From positions 50,827,000-50,890,999 of the forward strand of contig NC_080079.1 in the NCBI RefSeq assembly GCF_949987535.1: a DNA stretch of 64,000 bases. Direction: 5' to 3'. This DNA is from Balaenoptera acutorostrata (Eukaryota; Chordata; Mammalia; Artiodactyla; Balaenopteridae). Position 1 is the first letter of the stretch. Each line of letters begins with the position of its first letter. Under the pieces are notes generated by a model, which saw only the letters and a list, made by a program, of their open reading frames with translations, had not been told where the DNA came from and made no database searches. Position numbers and translations under genes: made by a program. Shown in pieces: positions 44,091 to 57,279 of this stretch.

Positions 44091-44380
44091 CGTCATGGAC
44101 ATATATACACTACCAAATGTAAAACAGATAGCTAGTGGGAAGCAGCCGCATAGCACAGGGAGATCAGCTCGGTGTTTTGTGACCACCTAGAGGGGTGGGA
44201 TAGGGAGGGTGGGAGGGAGACGCAAGAGGGAGGAGACATGGGGATGTATGTATATGCATAGCTGATTCACTTTGTTATACAGCAGAAACTAACACACCAT
44301 TGTAAAGCAATTATACTCCAATAATGATGTTAGAAAAATAAAATAAAATTGGAGAATTTTAAAACTTGAAAAAAAAAAAA
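44091..44380 (+). repeat. 5'-truncated L1 3' end with target duplication
   Basis: Typical cetartiodactyl L1 tail (gatagctagtgggaagcagc, gattcactttgttatacagc, acaccattgtaaagcaatta) ending in poly(A). aaaagaggcttccactca (44073-44090) recurs after the tail at 44378-44395 with one mismatch. Confidence 0.85.
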
Positions 44381-44395
44381 AGAGGCTCCCACTCA

Positions 44396-47300
44396 TGCCC
44401 CATAGCTTAGACCCTCCAGCCAGGCCTGCACCTCTGCCCTTTTCACTCCAAGAGGCTGTCATCTCCACCACGAGCCTCAGCCTTTTCCTGATCATCTAAA
44501 AGCTTCTCGGAATCCTAGTTCTAAGAGCAAAACCTTCACACCTTCTCCCACAGGACTGGGAAGGCTATGATTTCACACCAGCATGAAGGGTAGCTGCTCC
44601 CAACACCCCGCCCAGGAGTTCCTGCTCCAGGACTCGGCATCTGCAGCAGTGGGCAGGGGTGAGTAAGCAAGTGACGGGATTAGAGTGAGAGCTCACTGCC
44701 TCCTCCCACCACCCCCGCCCCTCCCCGCCCCCATGAATCCCCGAGAACGGGCCAGGGCAAGGGAATTCCTAGACTTGTTTTGTAGTTTTTATTTGTGTGA
44801 TCTAATTAATACCAGCACTTCCTTTAGAACTGAAATCATACTAAAAAAACAAAAAAATGAAATCTTACTGAAAGGTTTTTACAAAAATAGTGCCCAGTCC
44901 AGTCGCCCCTACTCCCCTGTTCTACTTCCTGGAAGCAACCATTTTCAACCCTTTAGTATTTTTTTTTGCTGTTATTTATCTCCGTATTAATAAATAAAAG
45001 GCTTACGTGCTGAATCTTGTTCAGAAGGATGGGGAAACATTACTTGGATTTTATAGAACCCTGAGCATAAAAACCTAAAAGTTTTTTAAGCACACCCACC
45101 CTCTCCCCGCCCCCGACTCCCTCCTCAAGCCCCAGGTCTAATTAAAAAGCACCATCAGAGCTTCAGACCCCTCCCCCAAACAGCCAAGCCCTGAATTAGC
45201 GTTTCCATGTGTTCAGGTTTCTGACCTTTAGACCTGTTGCACAGAAATGATGTTTCCCCATGAGAAAGAATCCAGGCCTGGGGATCCCTGAGTATATTGT
45301 TTTCAAACTCAGGGAAGAAAGTTGAGCTGCATTTCTCTCTATCACAGGTTTTGCTACCCCTGCCTCTGGTTAGTGTCCCTGGAGAGGCCGGAATCCAGGG
45401 GGCCTGGGTGTGAGGCTTCGGATACCTCTGAGCCCCCTGGCATAGGCAAAGCTCCATCCTGGGTTCAGCACCTGCTGAGGACACAAAGACAGATGTTTGC
45501 AGGAGGTGGGGGCAGGGCTAGGCCTTGAGGAGGAAACTGGCACCAGGAGTTACAAAGCCTCCCCTTGGAACGGGGCCTCATGCGCCCCTGAGAAGGGTGG
45601 AGACACCCGTCTGAGCAAGTATGTGCCTCACTGAAGGCCACATCAGCAGGAGTATATCCCACCCGGGACAGCTCCCTGCCTCCCCCTCTGCCCTGCTCTT
45701 GCACCTGACCTCCCATCCTGTGCTCAGAGCTGGCTCCCAACCAGACCATGTACCAGTGCTGTTTGATTGGGGCTGACCTGAGAGAGGCCCAGGAAAGACT
45801 TCCTGCCTGTGCCCCTCCAGCTTTACAAGGGGAGGGACTGTGGCTGGAGCTCTGCAGGCCCTGACTGCACCCTGCCAGCCACTAGGACCTGCTCCCTGCC
45901 CATCTGCATAGAGCCCCAGGGGCAGGGGCATTCTTCTCGGCCAGCTCTCGAGGGCCTACCCAGACAACCCTATTGCCACTTTTGATTTGAAATTTTTGGT
46001 ACTTCAGATTCAAGAACACTGAAATATCAGGGTGGAAAGGGCTCAACCAGACCTAGGAGTAGGGTCAGCAGAATGGCAGTCAAAGGTGCCATTTCAGGCA
46101 AAGTCCTAGACTCTGCCTGATTCTTCTGGGAATTCTGGTGTGTAAATTACCTTTGAGAGTTGACCCAGCCTCAAGGCAAGGAAGTTTAGCATTCCTTCAC
46201 TAGCAGTTCTTGGCTACAGGCTACCCTGAAGGGACATAAACTCTCAAGCACTCCCAGCTCACTCCAGAGCCCCAGGGACGAGGAAACCCAGATGCCAGTC
46301 CTTAGAAGGCGGTGGGTACACAGGACCGGTGAATGTGCACCACAGGACCTGGGCAGAGCACCAAAAATTTCTGCTACATTGAGCAAGTAATTGGACTGAA
46401 ATTCTCCGAAAGACAGCTGGTGCTCAGTGAAACACAGGATCCTAGAGTGGGAAGGAGGGCCAGAGATCATTACAGGTAGACTCCCAGCTTCTGCTCCACC
46501 CTCTCTGGAGGAGAGTCCCTTCCTCTCGAAGGTTTAACATTCCAGATTTGTCATCTCTTGAGTCCACCAGAGTGTCCTGTCCTCCAGCCTGTGTGGTCGA
46601 ACTGAACCATAAGCTGCTGGAAGAGTCTTTGGCCAACGTCTTCTCAGACGACTACCATGACCCAAGTAGTCACCTCGCCAGCCCCCCTGCCCATCCACTC
46701 TAGTCGACTTTCAGGAAAGATATTATCTGGCATGCAGACTTCCTATAAATCTAGCCACTGCTCCCTTTCTTCATGCTCACAGGTTTTAGAACTGACCAAC
46801 AATAAGTGTAAAGGCTTCTAGAATTTGCTTTTCCTGCTTCCTATATAATGGGAAATTTGTCCTCCTTGTCTCCCTTGACACCTCCCACCAAAGGCTCTGG
46901 GGAAAGGACTGTACCTGTTGTGTTCACCGAGGTCTCTCCTGGTGCCCAGAAAACAGGAGGAGGTGCTAAGTGCCTGTGTGTTGAGCAGAGCTGATGTCAC
47001 AGGGCGATTTTTGTAAAACAAAGTGCGAAGAATGAGCTTTGCCTCAGCCTCAATTCCCTGGAAAAGTCTGAGGCAAAAGTTTAGATGTTAACACTTCTTG
47101 GGGGGAGCGAATCCCAGGGAAGCAGGAGTGAGGCAGGCAAAGAGGGAGGGAAGGCATGACTGACTTGGCCACAGCGCTGTGATAAGCACAGCAATCACTC
47201 AGCTGTGTAAGCCATCTTCAGAGGGGCCATAGGAACCACCACGACGCCAGAAAGTCTGCCTCAGGGTTGGCGGGGCAGGGGGAGAGAAGAACTGACCCAC

Positions 47301-48089
47301 AAACTCCCATCCCCTTGTTGCTGTGTTTACTGGGTGGCCTTGCCAGGAGCTCTCCAGCCCTGCACTTATGTGTGCTGCCCCCTGCGGCCCCAGCAGGCGT
47401 TGGAAGAGCTGTATCCCAAGGCCATGGTGGTGCACCTTCAACACCGGCTACAGCTTGTGGGGTAAGCCAGGCAGTAGGCAGGAGCTAGTGGCACTCCCCA
47501 CCTGCCGTCCTGTAGCCCGCAACTCCGCAGGCTGCCTGGAAGGCCAATAAGCATGCAGAGGTGCCAAGTGGGCCTTCAGCTGCTTGTGTCTCTCTGGGGA
47601 CAAGCTTCAGGACAGGAGGAAGAGACATGCAGCAGGAATTGGGGGAGCAGGTGTGCTGCAGGCTCAGGTGGCTGGACAGGGGGGCACTAGGCAGACACAG
47701 CCTGTACCACAAGGCTGTGCCCAGCTCAGGAATCTCCCTCCAATGAGGGTCCAAGCATTCCCTGTGCCTCAGGGATGTGGGTGTGTCAGGCTGCAGCCAA
47801 CACTGACCAACACCTGCTATTAACATTTTGTTTTCTAGTCTCTCTCTCCTGGAGCTACAAGCTTACTAGGTTCATTGTCTACTTTCCAAGTTATTGTAGG
47901 TGATGGTTTTGTCAAATGTACCCATGTAAAATAGCTTCCAAAATCATCTTCCTTGCCCCATTAATCAATGGCACAGAAGTCAGATTTTGTTAAGACACCC
48001 TCAGTCTTTCAGCATCAATTTTTGTATCAATCAAAGTATGCTAGATTATGTCAAAATCTGAATGACATAAAATAATGAAAGTTTATTTA
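44396..48089. other. Intergenic, nothing recognised
   Basis: 3.7 kb between an L1 tail and a CHR SINE. No exon, RNA gene or clear repeat was identified; small A/T-rich patches only. Confidence 0.5.
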
Positions 48090-48286
48090 TTTACTTTTTT
48101 TAAAGATTTTTTTTGATGTGGACCGTTTTTAAAGTCTATTGAGTTTGTTACAATATTGCTTCTGTCTTATGTTTTGGTTTTTTGGCTGAGAGGCAGGTGG
48201 GATCTTAGCTTCCCCACCAGGGATTGAACCTGCATCCCTGCACTGGAAGGCAAAGTCTTAACCACTGGACCTCCAGGGAAGACCCT
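48090..48286 (-). repeat. CHR-type SINE, reverse orientation
   Basis: Reverse copy ending accactggacctccagggaa, with the longer ggaccgtttttaaagtctat tail variant. Flanked by gaa(a/g)gtttattt target duplications at about 48077 and 48289. Confidence 0.85.
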
Positions 48287-50064
48287 ACGAAGGTTTATTT
48301 CTTGTTCATGCTGTATATCTATTGCCAGTTGCTAGGTCCTCTTCACTTTACACCTTGTCACTCTAGGATATAGGCTGATGGAGCAGTCGTGATCTTGAAT
48401 GTTGCCAGACTCAAAAGCAGAGGGATTGTTCTAGAGGGTGACAAATCAGCAATTAGATGTTCTGTCCCTGAAGTGACACACCTCTGCTCAGAGCAGATTG
48501 GCCAGAACTAGTCATGTAGTACCCCACCCAACCACAAGGTGGCCGGGAAGTGCAAACCACCAGGACCCCGGAAGGTGGAGAGCAGGAAATATTTGGTCAA
48601 CAGCATAATTCAGCAGCAGATGAACTGTATAATTGAATGTACTCTGGGTCTGGGGAATAGAGGTCCAATTTTACTCGAGTTGCAGCCCCTCATGAGCCCA
48701 TTTCCAGACTTAAGAGGCCCCTGACCAGTTTTAACAGCACAAGCACATACTATGCACTTTTTCCTAGTCTTCCACCGAGGAACCTGTGGTGATTTTGCCA
48801 GGTAACTCTACCAGGTAAAGAGGAACCGCCCCCCCAAACTTTCAGTTACAATTGACCCTAGCTCTGAGATAAAACCAATTCCTTGATACCTAGACCACCA
48901 GCTTGGTCCACCACTCAGGGCTTTAAGAGCATCAGAGGATAACTGAAATTTTGGCTAGAGTCAACAGCAGGCCTTATGAAGCAGCAATCATCAGGGTCAT
49001 TTCCCCAGTTTCTGAATGGTCAGATGGCCTGATTGCCATGGAACTGCTCCCTGACTTAAAGAGTCGGTCTACTGTAACAGGAAAAGCCAAGTAGAAGCTG
49101 CTGGAGCATCCCTCCTGGCCACGGAGGAAACAAAAAGGAAGTTAACTCCTGCTTCCTAAGGCTTGAGGTTGTTGAGACTGTGTTTGCCTTGTCTCCTGCA
49201 CTTGAGCGATTGCTACCAGCTGGCATGAAGTGTGTGTGCAGCTAGGGGAAGTGAATCGGTGAGAACCCAGCAGAGACCCAGATAAAAGGGGACAGAGCTG
49301 GGGGTATCCAAGGATGGCCAATAACTAGGGACCATATCCAGAGCATGTTCAGAGTTCTTTGTGTGGAGAAAGTGAGACACCTGATCAAGGGCAGTGGAAG
49401 GAGAAGTAACTTCACAAAATAAAAAAATGTAGAGGGACAAGGGGAGGCAGTCTTCTTAGGAAATGAATCTGTCCTTCTGTAACTGGAAAAGCACCTTATG
49501 CAACCCAACACATGACAACTCTTCATCAAAATACCTCAATTTTTGTTCATCATGAATATATAAAACTTCTGAAATGTAGAGGAAATAGTTACGTCTGCAT
49601 TCATCTAGTTTATTAATTTAGTTACTCATGTTTTAAACCATATTTTAAAGTGATACTTCAATCTATAAATGTTTCTTTGTTCCATTCCACATTTTGTGAA
49701 ACAGCCCAGTGTCTTTATCACCCGAGAGCCTCCTGTTGAGTCATCCAACAGGTTTCTTGAAAAAGTCATTTCTTGAGAACAGAAAACCAAAAAGCCTGAG
49801 AATTCCAGCTCCCCACTTACCATCAGAGAGGTCTCAAGGAAATAAGTTTTCAGATGGTGCACTTATTGTAGGTGGAAATGGGGACCCACTTGACCACTCT
49901 GTGGAGGTGTGAGACTGGTGTAACACCAAGGGAACACCCAAAGCACTGTCTACTAAAGGGTGGGAAAAGCAAATGACCCTGGGACTTGTGACATGGTCAC
50001 AGCAGGTTAGGTTACGAACAAAGGATCTTAAAGGGTTCCTTAGATTTAAAAAAAAGGAGGGGGT

Positions 50065-50383
50065 GGGCTTCCCTGGTGGCGCAGCGGTTGAGAGTCTGCC
50101 TGCCAATGCAGGGGACACGGATTCCAGCCCTGGTCTGGGAAGATCCCACATGCTGCAGAGCAGCTGGGCCCATGAGCCACAATTGCTGAGCCTGTGCGTC
50201 TGGAGCCTGTGCTCCGCAACGGGAGAGGCCGCGATAGTGAGAGGCTCGCGCACCGCGATGAGGAGTGGCCCCCACTTGCCACAAGCTAGAGAAAGCCCTC
50301 GCGCAGAAACGAAGACCCAACACAGCCATAAGTAAATAAATAAATAAAGAGTAAAAGAGAGTCATTTAAAAAAAAAAAAAAAA
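50065..50383 (+). repeat. CHR-type SINE, long form
   Basis: gcttccctggtggcgcagcg head, gggaagatcccacatgctgc, CpG-containing body and a taaataaataaa tail followed by poly(A). A-rich aaaggaggggg flanks both ends. Confidence 0.92.
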
Positions 50384-50568
50384 GGAGGGGGAACTTCGAT
50401 AGATTAAAGGAAATATAAGTCATGTCAACAGAATGCAGTGTGTGACTCAAACCAACATTTGGAGACAATCAGGGAAGTTTTATCTGTGACTGGATATTAG
50501 ACGTTTTTAAGAAATGATTATTTGCTTTAAAGATGAAGTAATGGAATGGTGTTTATGTTAAAAGAGTC

Positions 50569-50685
50569 TTTTTTTTGGCCGTGCCGCATGGCTTGTGGGA
50601 ATCTTAGTTCCCTGACCAGGGATCGAACCCGGCCCTCGGCAGTGAAAGTGTGGAGTCCTAACCACTGGACCACCAGGGAATTCCT
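50569..50685 (-). repeat. CHR-type SINE, short form, reverse
   Basis: Poly(T), then ggccgtgccgcatggcttgt, ccctgaccagggatcgaacc and accactggaccaccagggaa in reverse orientation. Confidence 0.9.
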
Positions 50686-50768
50686 GAGTGCTTTTCTGAC
50701 AGATACATAATATCTGGACTTTACTTTAAAATGACCCAGCAGCAGAGGTTGGGGAGGAGACAGAGAGG

Positions 50769-50769
<1 letters not shown>

Positions 50770-50808
<39 letters not shown>
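50770..50808. repeat. (GT)n microsatellite
   Basis: Clean GT run in intergenic DNA between two CHR SINEs. Confidence 0.95.
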
Positions 50809-50809
<1 letters not shown>

Positions 50810-51161
50810 GAAGGGGAAAGTAAAGAGGAAACAAGATTAGCCACAATTGATAATTGGTTGCTGAGTACTTGGGGGATGATTACACTATTCTCTTTGCCTT
50901 TAAGTATGACATTCTCCAGGGACTCCACTTTCTGGATCTCCTGCTGGTGCTTCCTGTTGGCCAAACCCAACTGGAAGTTAGAGGGCCAGGGCACTCGTGA
51001 TGCAATGCATTTGGACCTGCTTCCGAGAAACAGAGCAAGGTGAAGTGTCAAGGGTCCATCTGGGGAGGCAAATTGAAGGATATTCAGCAAAATTCCCTTG
51101 GGTAGCATTTTAGAAGTTTCTAATGATGTTGAAACTGTGCATGGAATGTAACTTAGCACTT

Positions 51162-51481
51162 CTTTTTTTTTTTTTTTTTTTGTTCTTTTATTTATTTATT
51201 TATGACTGTGTTGTGTCTTCGTTTCTGTGCGAGGGCTTTCTCTAGTTGCGGCAAGTGGGGACCACTCTTCATCGCGGTGCGCGGGCCTCTCACCATCGCG
51301 GCCTCTCACCATCGCGGCCTCTCTTGTTGCGGAGCACAGGCTCCAGACGCGCAGGCTCAGTAGTTGTGGCTCACGGGCCCAGTTGCTCCATGGCATGTGG
51401 GATCTTCCCAGACCAGGGCTCGAACCCGTGTCCCCTGCATTGGCAGGCAGATTCTCAACCACTGCGCCACCAGGGAAGCCC
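51162..51481 (-). repeat. CHR-type SINE, long form, reverse, with internal triplication
   Basis: Poly(T) and tttatttatttatt lead into a long-form body that ends caccagggaagccc. A cctctcaccatcgcgg unit is repeated within it. Target duplication agcacttcttt at 51155-51165 and 51482-51492. Confidence 0.93.
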
Positions 51482-51739
51482 AGCACTTCTTTATACAAGG
51501 CAGCACTTCCCTGGGAAAAGAGGAGATAAGGGGTCAATAACATCTGACCAACCCAGAGACCTTGCAGGCTCACGTGCTGAGTTCCAGTAATTCTCCCAGT
51601 TGACTCAGTCCTGGAGTCACTTGGCTCATGGTTTGAAGTCCTGAAAAGAATGAATCCTTCCATTGGACAGCCAAGCCTGGGCTGGTGAAGAACAGAAATC
51701 CTGACTTCCAGGTCCACATGGCAGACACAAAATCACGTG

Positions 51740-52140
51740 CTCACCAAACTGATTTGTTTTTCTCCTGGGCACACAGTAAAGAAAGCTACATTTTCCAAGC
51801 CCCTGGCATCAAGATGTCTAATTCTGGCCAATGAAATGTGGGTAGACGTGATGTGTGCCTTTTCCAGGGCTGGCCCTTAAACTTCTCATGCAACCCTCCA
51901 CGTTCCCCCATTACACCTCAGCTGGCCAGATGCAGGAGAAGAGTTCAAGAGCCCTGGGGACCATTGAGTCACTGGATGCAGAGAGCCTGGCTCCCTGTCT
52001 GCTTGCAGGAAAGTCACCCAACTGGACACCTCTGGCATGAATCAGAAAGAGACCTTTGCTGGATTGAGACTGAGTTTTGGAGGTTGTTTTTACAGTGGCT
52101 AGCATACCCAGACTATCACAGCCACCAAAACTGCACACAA
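51740..52140 (+). repeat. Old interspersed element, copy 2
   Basis: ggccaatgaaatgtgggtag, gatgtgtgccttttccaggg and a gttgtttttacagtggctag end appear in the same order as in the family represented at 14540-14940. Confidence 0.5.
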
Positions 52141-52144
52141 TAAG

Positions 52145-55100
52145 AGAGAAGCAATTTTACAGAAGAAAACCAGGAAGCTATATATATATTTAAAAAGAGA
52201 GAAATGAAGTATTGGTCATGTCTTTTACCATACAGTAGATAAAATGATCAATATTTCTTTTTCGCCTTCTGGATTTATTGACATGCTTAGCTACCAAGAT
52301 TATAAAAACATTTTTCTATCTATTTTTAAGGAGTCTGTGTGGTAGGCAGCCTCCAAAATGACCCCTATGATCCCTGCTCCTAGTATTCACACCATGGCAT
52401 AGTCCCTCCTTCAGTATATCCTAACTTATTCATAAGGAAACTGAGGCCCAGGGAGGGGCGTGGCATGTCCAAGGATACACAATGATAAAGTGTCACAGCC
52501 AGGACTAGGATGAAGGTCTTCCCGCATCTCCACTGCTCACTATGACCAAAGTCAAAGGCTGACTGTTCCCATGCATTTGGCAGGTGCAGCAGCTTTTGAG
52601 TTCCTGCCATATGCCATGCCAGCCCTGTGAGGATGCAATGGATTAGACCTGGTCCTTGTCTCCAGGCAGTGAAACTGACTGAGGAATAGTAGCACCAACT
52701 AAACAGGCACAACACTTGCACATACTTTACCTGTAAGGACTCATCTATTCCTTACAATCCAGCAGGGCCGGTGCTATTATTATTCTCCATTTTGTAGATA
52801 AACAAATTGAAGTCAGTGAAATTAAGTAACTTGCTTGTAGTCTCACAACAGATAATGGGCAAAGCTGGGATGTGAATCTAGGCTGAATAAGCTAGATTCT
52901 TGTGGTTGCATGCATACGAGGGGCAAAGGAAGAAGGCGGTGTCTGAGCTGAGCCTGGAAGTGCATTTTCGTAGAGTGGGAAGGGAGGAAGGACAGCAGGA
53001 AGGGAAGAACAACGTTAGCCTCAGGCAGATACAGCAACCTAGAGCTGAGTCTCTGTGCCCAAGGATCCCAAAGGCACTGGGCCTGCTTCTCTGACATTCC
53101 ACCCCCATTTTAACCTTGGCTGTGGAGCGCTGGAGGGCCCTGCCGAGAAGGTGACCCATCGATCACCTTCAACTCCTGCAGTAACCAGCCTCCACCAGCA
53201 GGGGGTGGAGCGGAAGAGCCCTCGGCCGCATCCTCAGTACAGCCAGCCCGCCACTGGGTGGCATTGCGGCTCCTCAAGAAAGGTAGAGGCCCGCCGGGAT
53301 ACTAGCCACAAAAAGGAGTGGGAGCGATGCTGGGCCCTCCTGTGCTGGGCACAGGGGTTACAAGAGGGACAAGAAATAGCTCCTGCCTTCCAGGAGCCCA
53401 TGGTGAGACAGAGAGACACACGGATAACTAATTAATTGTTCTGACGAGTGGTTCCAACTGAAGGGCCCGAGGGAGGAGGCGGTGTTTGAATGCTGATACA
53501 GGATTCCTTGCAGGCCATTCTGGGACAGGATGGCTGTGATGGTGCTGGCTCCCGCGGCACAGTGTGCAGACGTGGGGTGGGGGGAGAGGATTCTGCAGGG
53601 CGCTTAGGAGGGCAGCTGGCGGCGGAAGGCCTCCGTCAGCAGCGGTGCGCCTCTGTGCACAGGAGCCGCAGTGCCACAACCCCGTACGCCCCTCCCACCC
53701 CGGGGTGCTCTTTACCTCCGTGAAGCACTTAATTCAGGGACATGGAGAGGCCCCAGTGTTAGGACGACTAGAAAATGCTGGAAACCCCTGGAAGGGTTGG
53801 AAGACTACCGGCCTCCTGTCCTCTCGCTTCCTGGCCCTCCTGGAGCTCGGCCTCCAGTTCCAGCTCTGGTGCCACCTTGCTGCGGGACCTGGGCCCAGAC
53901 ACCGCAGCTCTTGGGGCTCAGTGACTGCATCTGTAAAAGGGGTCTTTCACGTGCACAAATATGTTGAAAATGCAAAATGTTAGTCAGAAGCCACAGGGTG
54001 GGGGAAAATAAGTCAAATAGCAACAGAACAGCCCATGTGGTTTCCTGCTGACCTTAAGGTGCGCCCCGGTCTTCTTTTGGGAGGTGGGGCAGCTGGGGGC
54101 AGCAAACTCCCTGTGCTCACTTCAGGCCTGGCCAGGGCCCACTGGAAAACCAGAATATGTCTTTGTCCTTGGAGCACAGTTCATCTCCACAGAGTCTGTA
54201 AAATTTGATAGGCCCAGCTTTGCAGCAGGGAAATAAATGGTTTAATATCTGCTAGATATATTTTCATCAAGTTTTTAAAGATGGAACAAAGACTCTCTGT
54301 TTTCAAATTTTCTATTCAGAAATGAATGCATCATGATGTTGAAACCCACATTCCAAAGGCTGAACTAAAATCGACTTCCTAAAGAGAAACACAGGTGAAG
54401 ACGGACTGGCGGAGGTTAGTGATTGGAGACTTCAAACCCGTGCGTCGCAGGTGGTCAGCATCGGGGTCGGCGGGCTCTTACCACACACACCCATCACTTG
54501 AAGGGGCCGCCTGTTTTTGCCCCCAATCCTACCACAGGCACAGGAGGGACAGGGCAGGTCGGGGGCTGCAAGCCAGGACCCGGTGTATCATTTCAAGGAG
54601 ATACTCTGCGCCTCTTTTTGTCATTTACAAGTGACTCTGGTGAGAGGTGATAAGGGTGCTTGGAGGTGCCCAGGGTTTGCCAGGGAGGGAGCTCTTCCTC
54701 ACACTCCCCTCCACCAGTTTCCAGCCCCAGAGGCAGACTTGCCCACCCCAGCTGGGGAGCCCAGGTCACCTTTTAGAGACTCCAGAAGAGGCACAAGGGG
54801 CTTTGCTGCAAGCAACATGTGCGTAGGGCTGCACAACTTTTTCATTTAAATGGTGTATTACAGATCAATACAAATTGCAGTTTTCCAAAGTTGCTTTTAA
54901 TTACACATTTCTGTTGTTCTGCAAAGCAACAAAAATTTTATATGTTGTAACTACCTATTTGAGTAATGAGGGGAGGGGAGGAGGATGGCCTGAGGGGAGC
55001 TGATGGGGATTAAGGGAGATAAAGCCCTCTGGTCCTGCCCTCTCCTCTGCCTTTGCCCATTTGCTCCTAAACAATTACCTTTTAATGTTACAAAGAGTCA

Positions 55101-55760
55101 TGCAGCAAGAAGGTCAAGAAATGCACTTGGCCCAGGCTTTGTGGTACCACACTCTGTAGTCAGATTGTATGTAATTTCATCCCCACATTGATGAGGAGCT
55201 TTCGGGTCAGACGGGACTAGGTGCAGAAATGCTTCAGCACAGAAGCTGGCCTTGGAGGAGGGGCAACTGAGTTTCCAGAGGCATGATGCAACCCCCAGGC
55301 ACAGATTTTGTTTTCTGCAACTGTGGGTTCCAGGAGAGGATTTGGGGAAACTGGGAATTTATCTTATTCCTCATCTCTTCTGCAGAATGCTTCTAATCCC
55401 TTTATGGGGTATCCTGGCACCACTGAGCTCTTTTTATAAATTTTAGATATGTAGATTTAAGCAAGTGATGTTGTGTCTGGTCATTTCATCAGTAAGAGCT
55501 TACTGTTGACTTTGTCAGTATCTTGGTGGTGTATTATCCTTAATACATAAAGAGCTCATATAAATCAAATAAAAAATGAGAACCCCAATTGAAACATGGG
55601 CAAAAGAGATGAAAAATACAATTCACAAAAGGTTAAAAATGCCCAGTTTTAGATGAAACTGGCCCTCACTTTCTATGACTAGGTGTGTAATTTTATACAG
55701 TCTTTCAATTGAGAATAGTTTAAAAATTGTTGAATGTGTATACTCTTTTTTAAAAAAATC
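52145..55760. other. Intergenic with MIR fragments and a CpG cluster
   Basis: Reverse MIR pieces near 52430-52520 and 52690-52890, a possible L2 tail near 53370-53430, and a CpG-enriched patch at about 53500-53720. From about 55540 the sequence is an L1 3' region. No gene recognised. Confidence 0.5.
52690..52890 (-). repeat. MIR fragment
   Basis: tgctattattattctccatt, ttgtagataaacaaattgaa and aagtaacttgcttgtagtct in reverse order. Confidence 0.75.
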
Positions 55761-56107
55761 AGTTAATTTATTTATTTTTATTTTTGGCTGTGTTGGGTCC
55801 TCGTTGCTGCGTGCAGGCTTTCTCTAGTTGTGGCGAGCGGGGGCTACTCTTCATTGCGGCATGTGGGCTTCTCATTGCGGTGGCTTCTCTTGTCGTGGAG
55901 CAGGGGCTCTAGGCACGTGGGTTTCAGTAGTTGTGACACGTGGGCTCAGTAGTTGTGGCTTGCAGGCTCTAGAGCACAGGCTCAGTAGTTGTGGTGCACG
56001 GGCTTAGTTGCTCCGCGGCATGTGGGATCTTCCCGGACCAGGGCTCAAACCCGTGTCCCCTGCATTGGCAGGCAGATTCTTAACCACTGTGCCACCAGTG
56101 AAGTCCC
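55761..56107 (-). repeat. CHR-type SINE, long form, reverse
   Basis: tatttttggctgtgttgggt start, repeated (c)agtagttgtgg(c/t) modules and the end aagtccc. The 13-nt duplication gtgtatactcttt flanks it at 55736-55748 and 56111-56123, showing insertion into an older L1 tail. Confidence 0.93.
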
Positions 56108-56381
56108 AGTGTGTATACTCTTTGATCAAGCAGTTCCAATTCCAGAAATTCATCCTGTGGAAACCCCTGCCCAACTAAGCAGAGACAGATATACAAGGAT
56201 TTTCCTTGTAGTACTATTTTCTTTATAGACAAATTGGAAAAATCATAAAAGTCCATCAAGAGTAGATTGGTTAAAAAAAAAAGAGTATATTGGTTAAACT
56301 ATGGTATAAGCACACAATGGAATACCGTATAACTATTTAAAAAGATACAATAGATCCATACCTGTTTTTTTGTTTCTTTGG

Positions 56382-56680
56382 TTTTTTTTTTATTTTTGGC
56401 TGTGTTGGGTCTTTGTTGCTGCACCTGGGCTTTCTCTAGTTGCAGCGAGCGGGGGCTACTCTTCGTTGTGGTGTGAGGGCTTCTCATTGCAGTGGCTTCT
56501 TTTGTTGCGGAGCACGGGCTCTAGACGCTGGCTTCAGTAGTTACAGCACACGGGCTCAGTAGTTGTGGTGCACAGGCTTAGTTGCTCCATGGCATGTGGG
56601 ATCTTTCCAGACCAGGGCTCGAACCTGTGTCCCCTGCATTGGCAGGCAGATTCTTAACTACTGTGCCACCAGGGAAGCCC
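56382..56680 (-). repeat. CHR-type SINE, long form, reverse
   Basis: Same family as the copy 275 bp to its left. Flanked by agatccatacct at 56352-56363 and 56681-56692. It is the second insertion into the same L1 tail. Confidence 0.93.
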
Positions 56681-57279
56681 AGATCCATACCTCTTCATGT
56701 ATGCCAATAGATCTTCAATATATTGTCAAGTAAAAAAAAGCAGATTAAAAACTAGTATGTTCCTGTGAGTTCTTCTATATAAAAATAGAAATCTATATAT
56801 ACATAGAAAATCTGGAAAGTTATAGAGCACATTAAACTTTTGCAAGTGGCTAGCTTTGGGAAGGATTTAAAATTTCCTATTTCTACTCTTTTGGATTAAA
56901 AAAAAACCTTTTGTAATATTTCTTAGTATTATGGTCAGTAAAAATAATAGAGTTTCCATCTGGGGAGAAAACAAATATTCCAACACTTTAATCCCTATAT
57001 CTTTGGATGTTTCATGAGTTATCTGCCTGTTGTGAATGGGTTTGATATGATTTCAAACCCACTTGTTTATGACTGAAGTGAAGTTGTTTTAATCTACTTG
57101 GTTATGGCAAAGACCAAAAAAAAGTTGTTTTTAGAGGTAAAATTGTTTTGATATAAGAATGAAGTAAGTAGTGTCAGGAAGTCATCATCTGGTTTGTTGT
57201 CACTGGTAAGCACTCAGTAGCTCAGCTGCTGAGGGACCCCACTGGGAGCTTATTGATAAGAACATGTGAAGAACTGACA

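Larger units (their letters stand above)
55540..56945 (+). repeat. Old L1 3' region interrupted by two SINEs
   Basis: Segments at 55540-55760, 56108-56381 and 56681-56945 read as one L1ME-like tail. Signature pieces are gatcaagcagttccaattcc, cacaatggaatacc and caatatattgtcaagt. Two CHR SINEs split it. Confidence 0.7.

Noticed and set aside
50527..51159. 210-codon minus-strand frame
   Set aside because: It runs through a CHR SINE and a GT microsatellite; not a gene.
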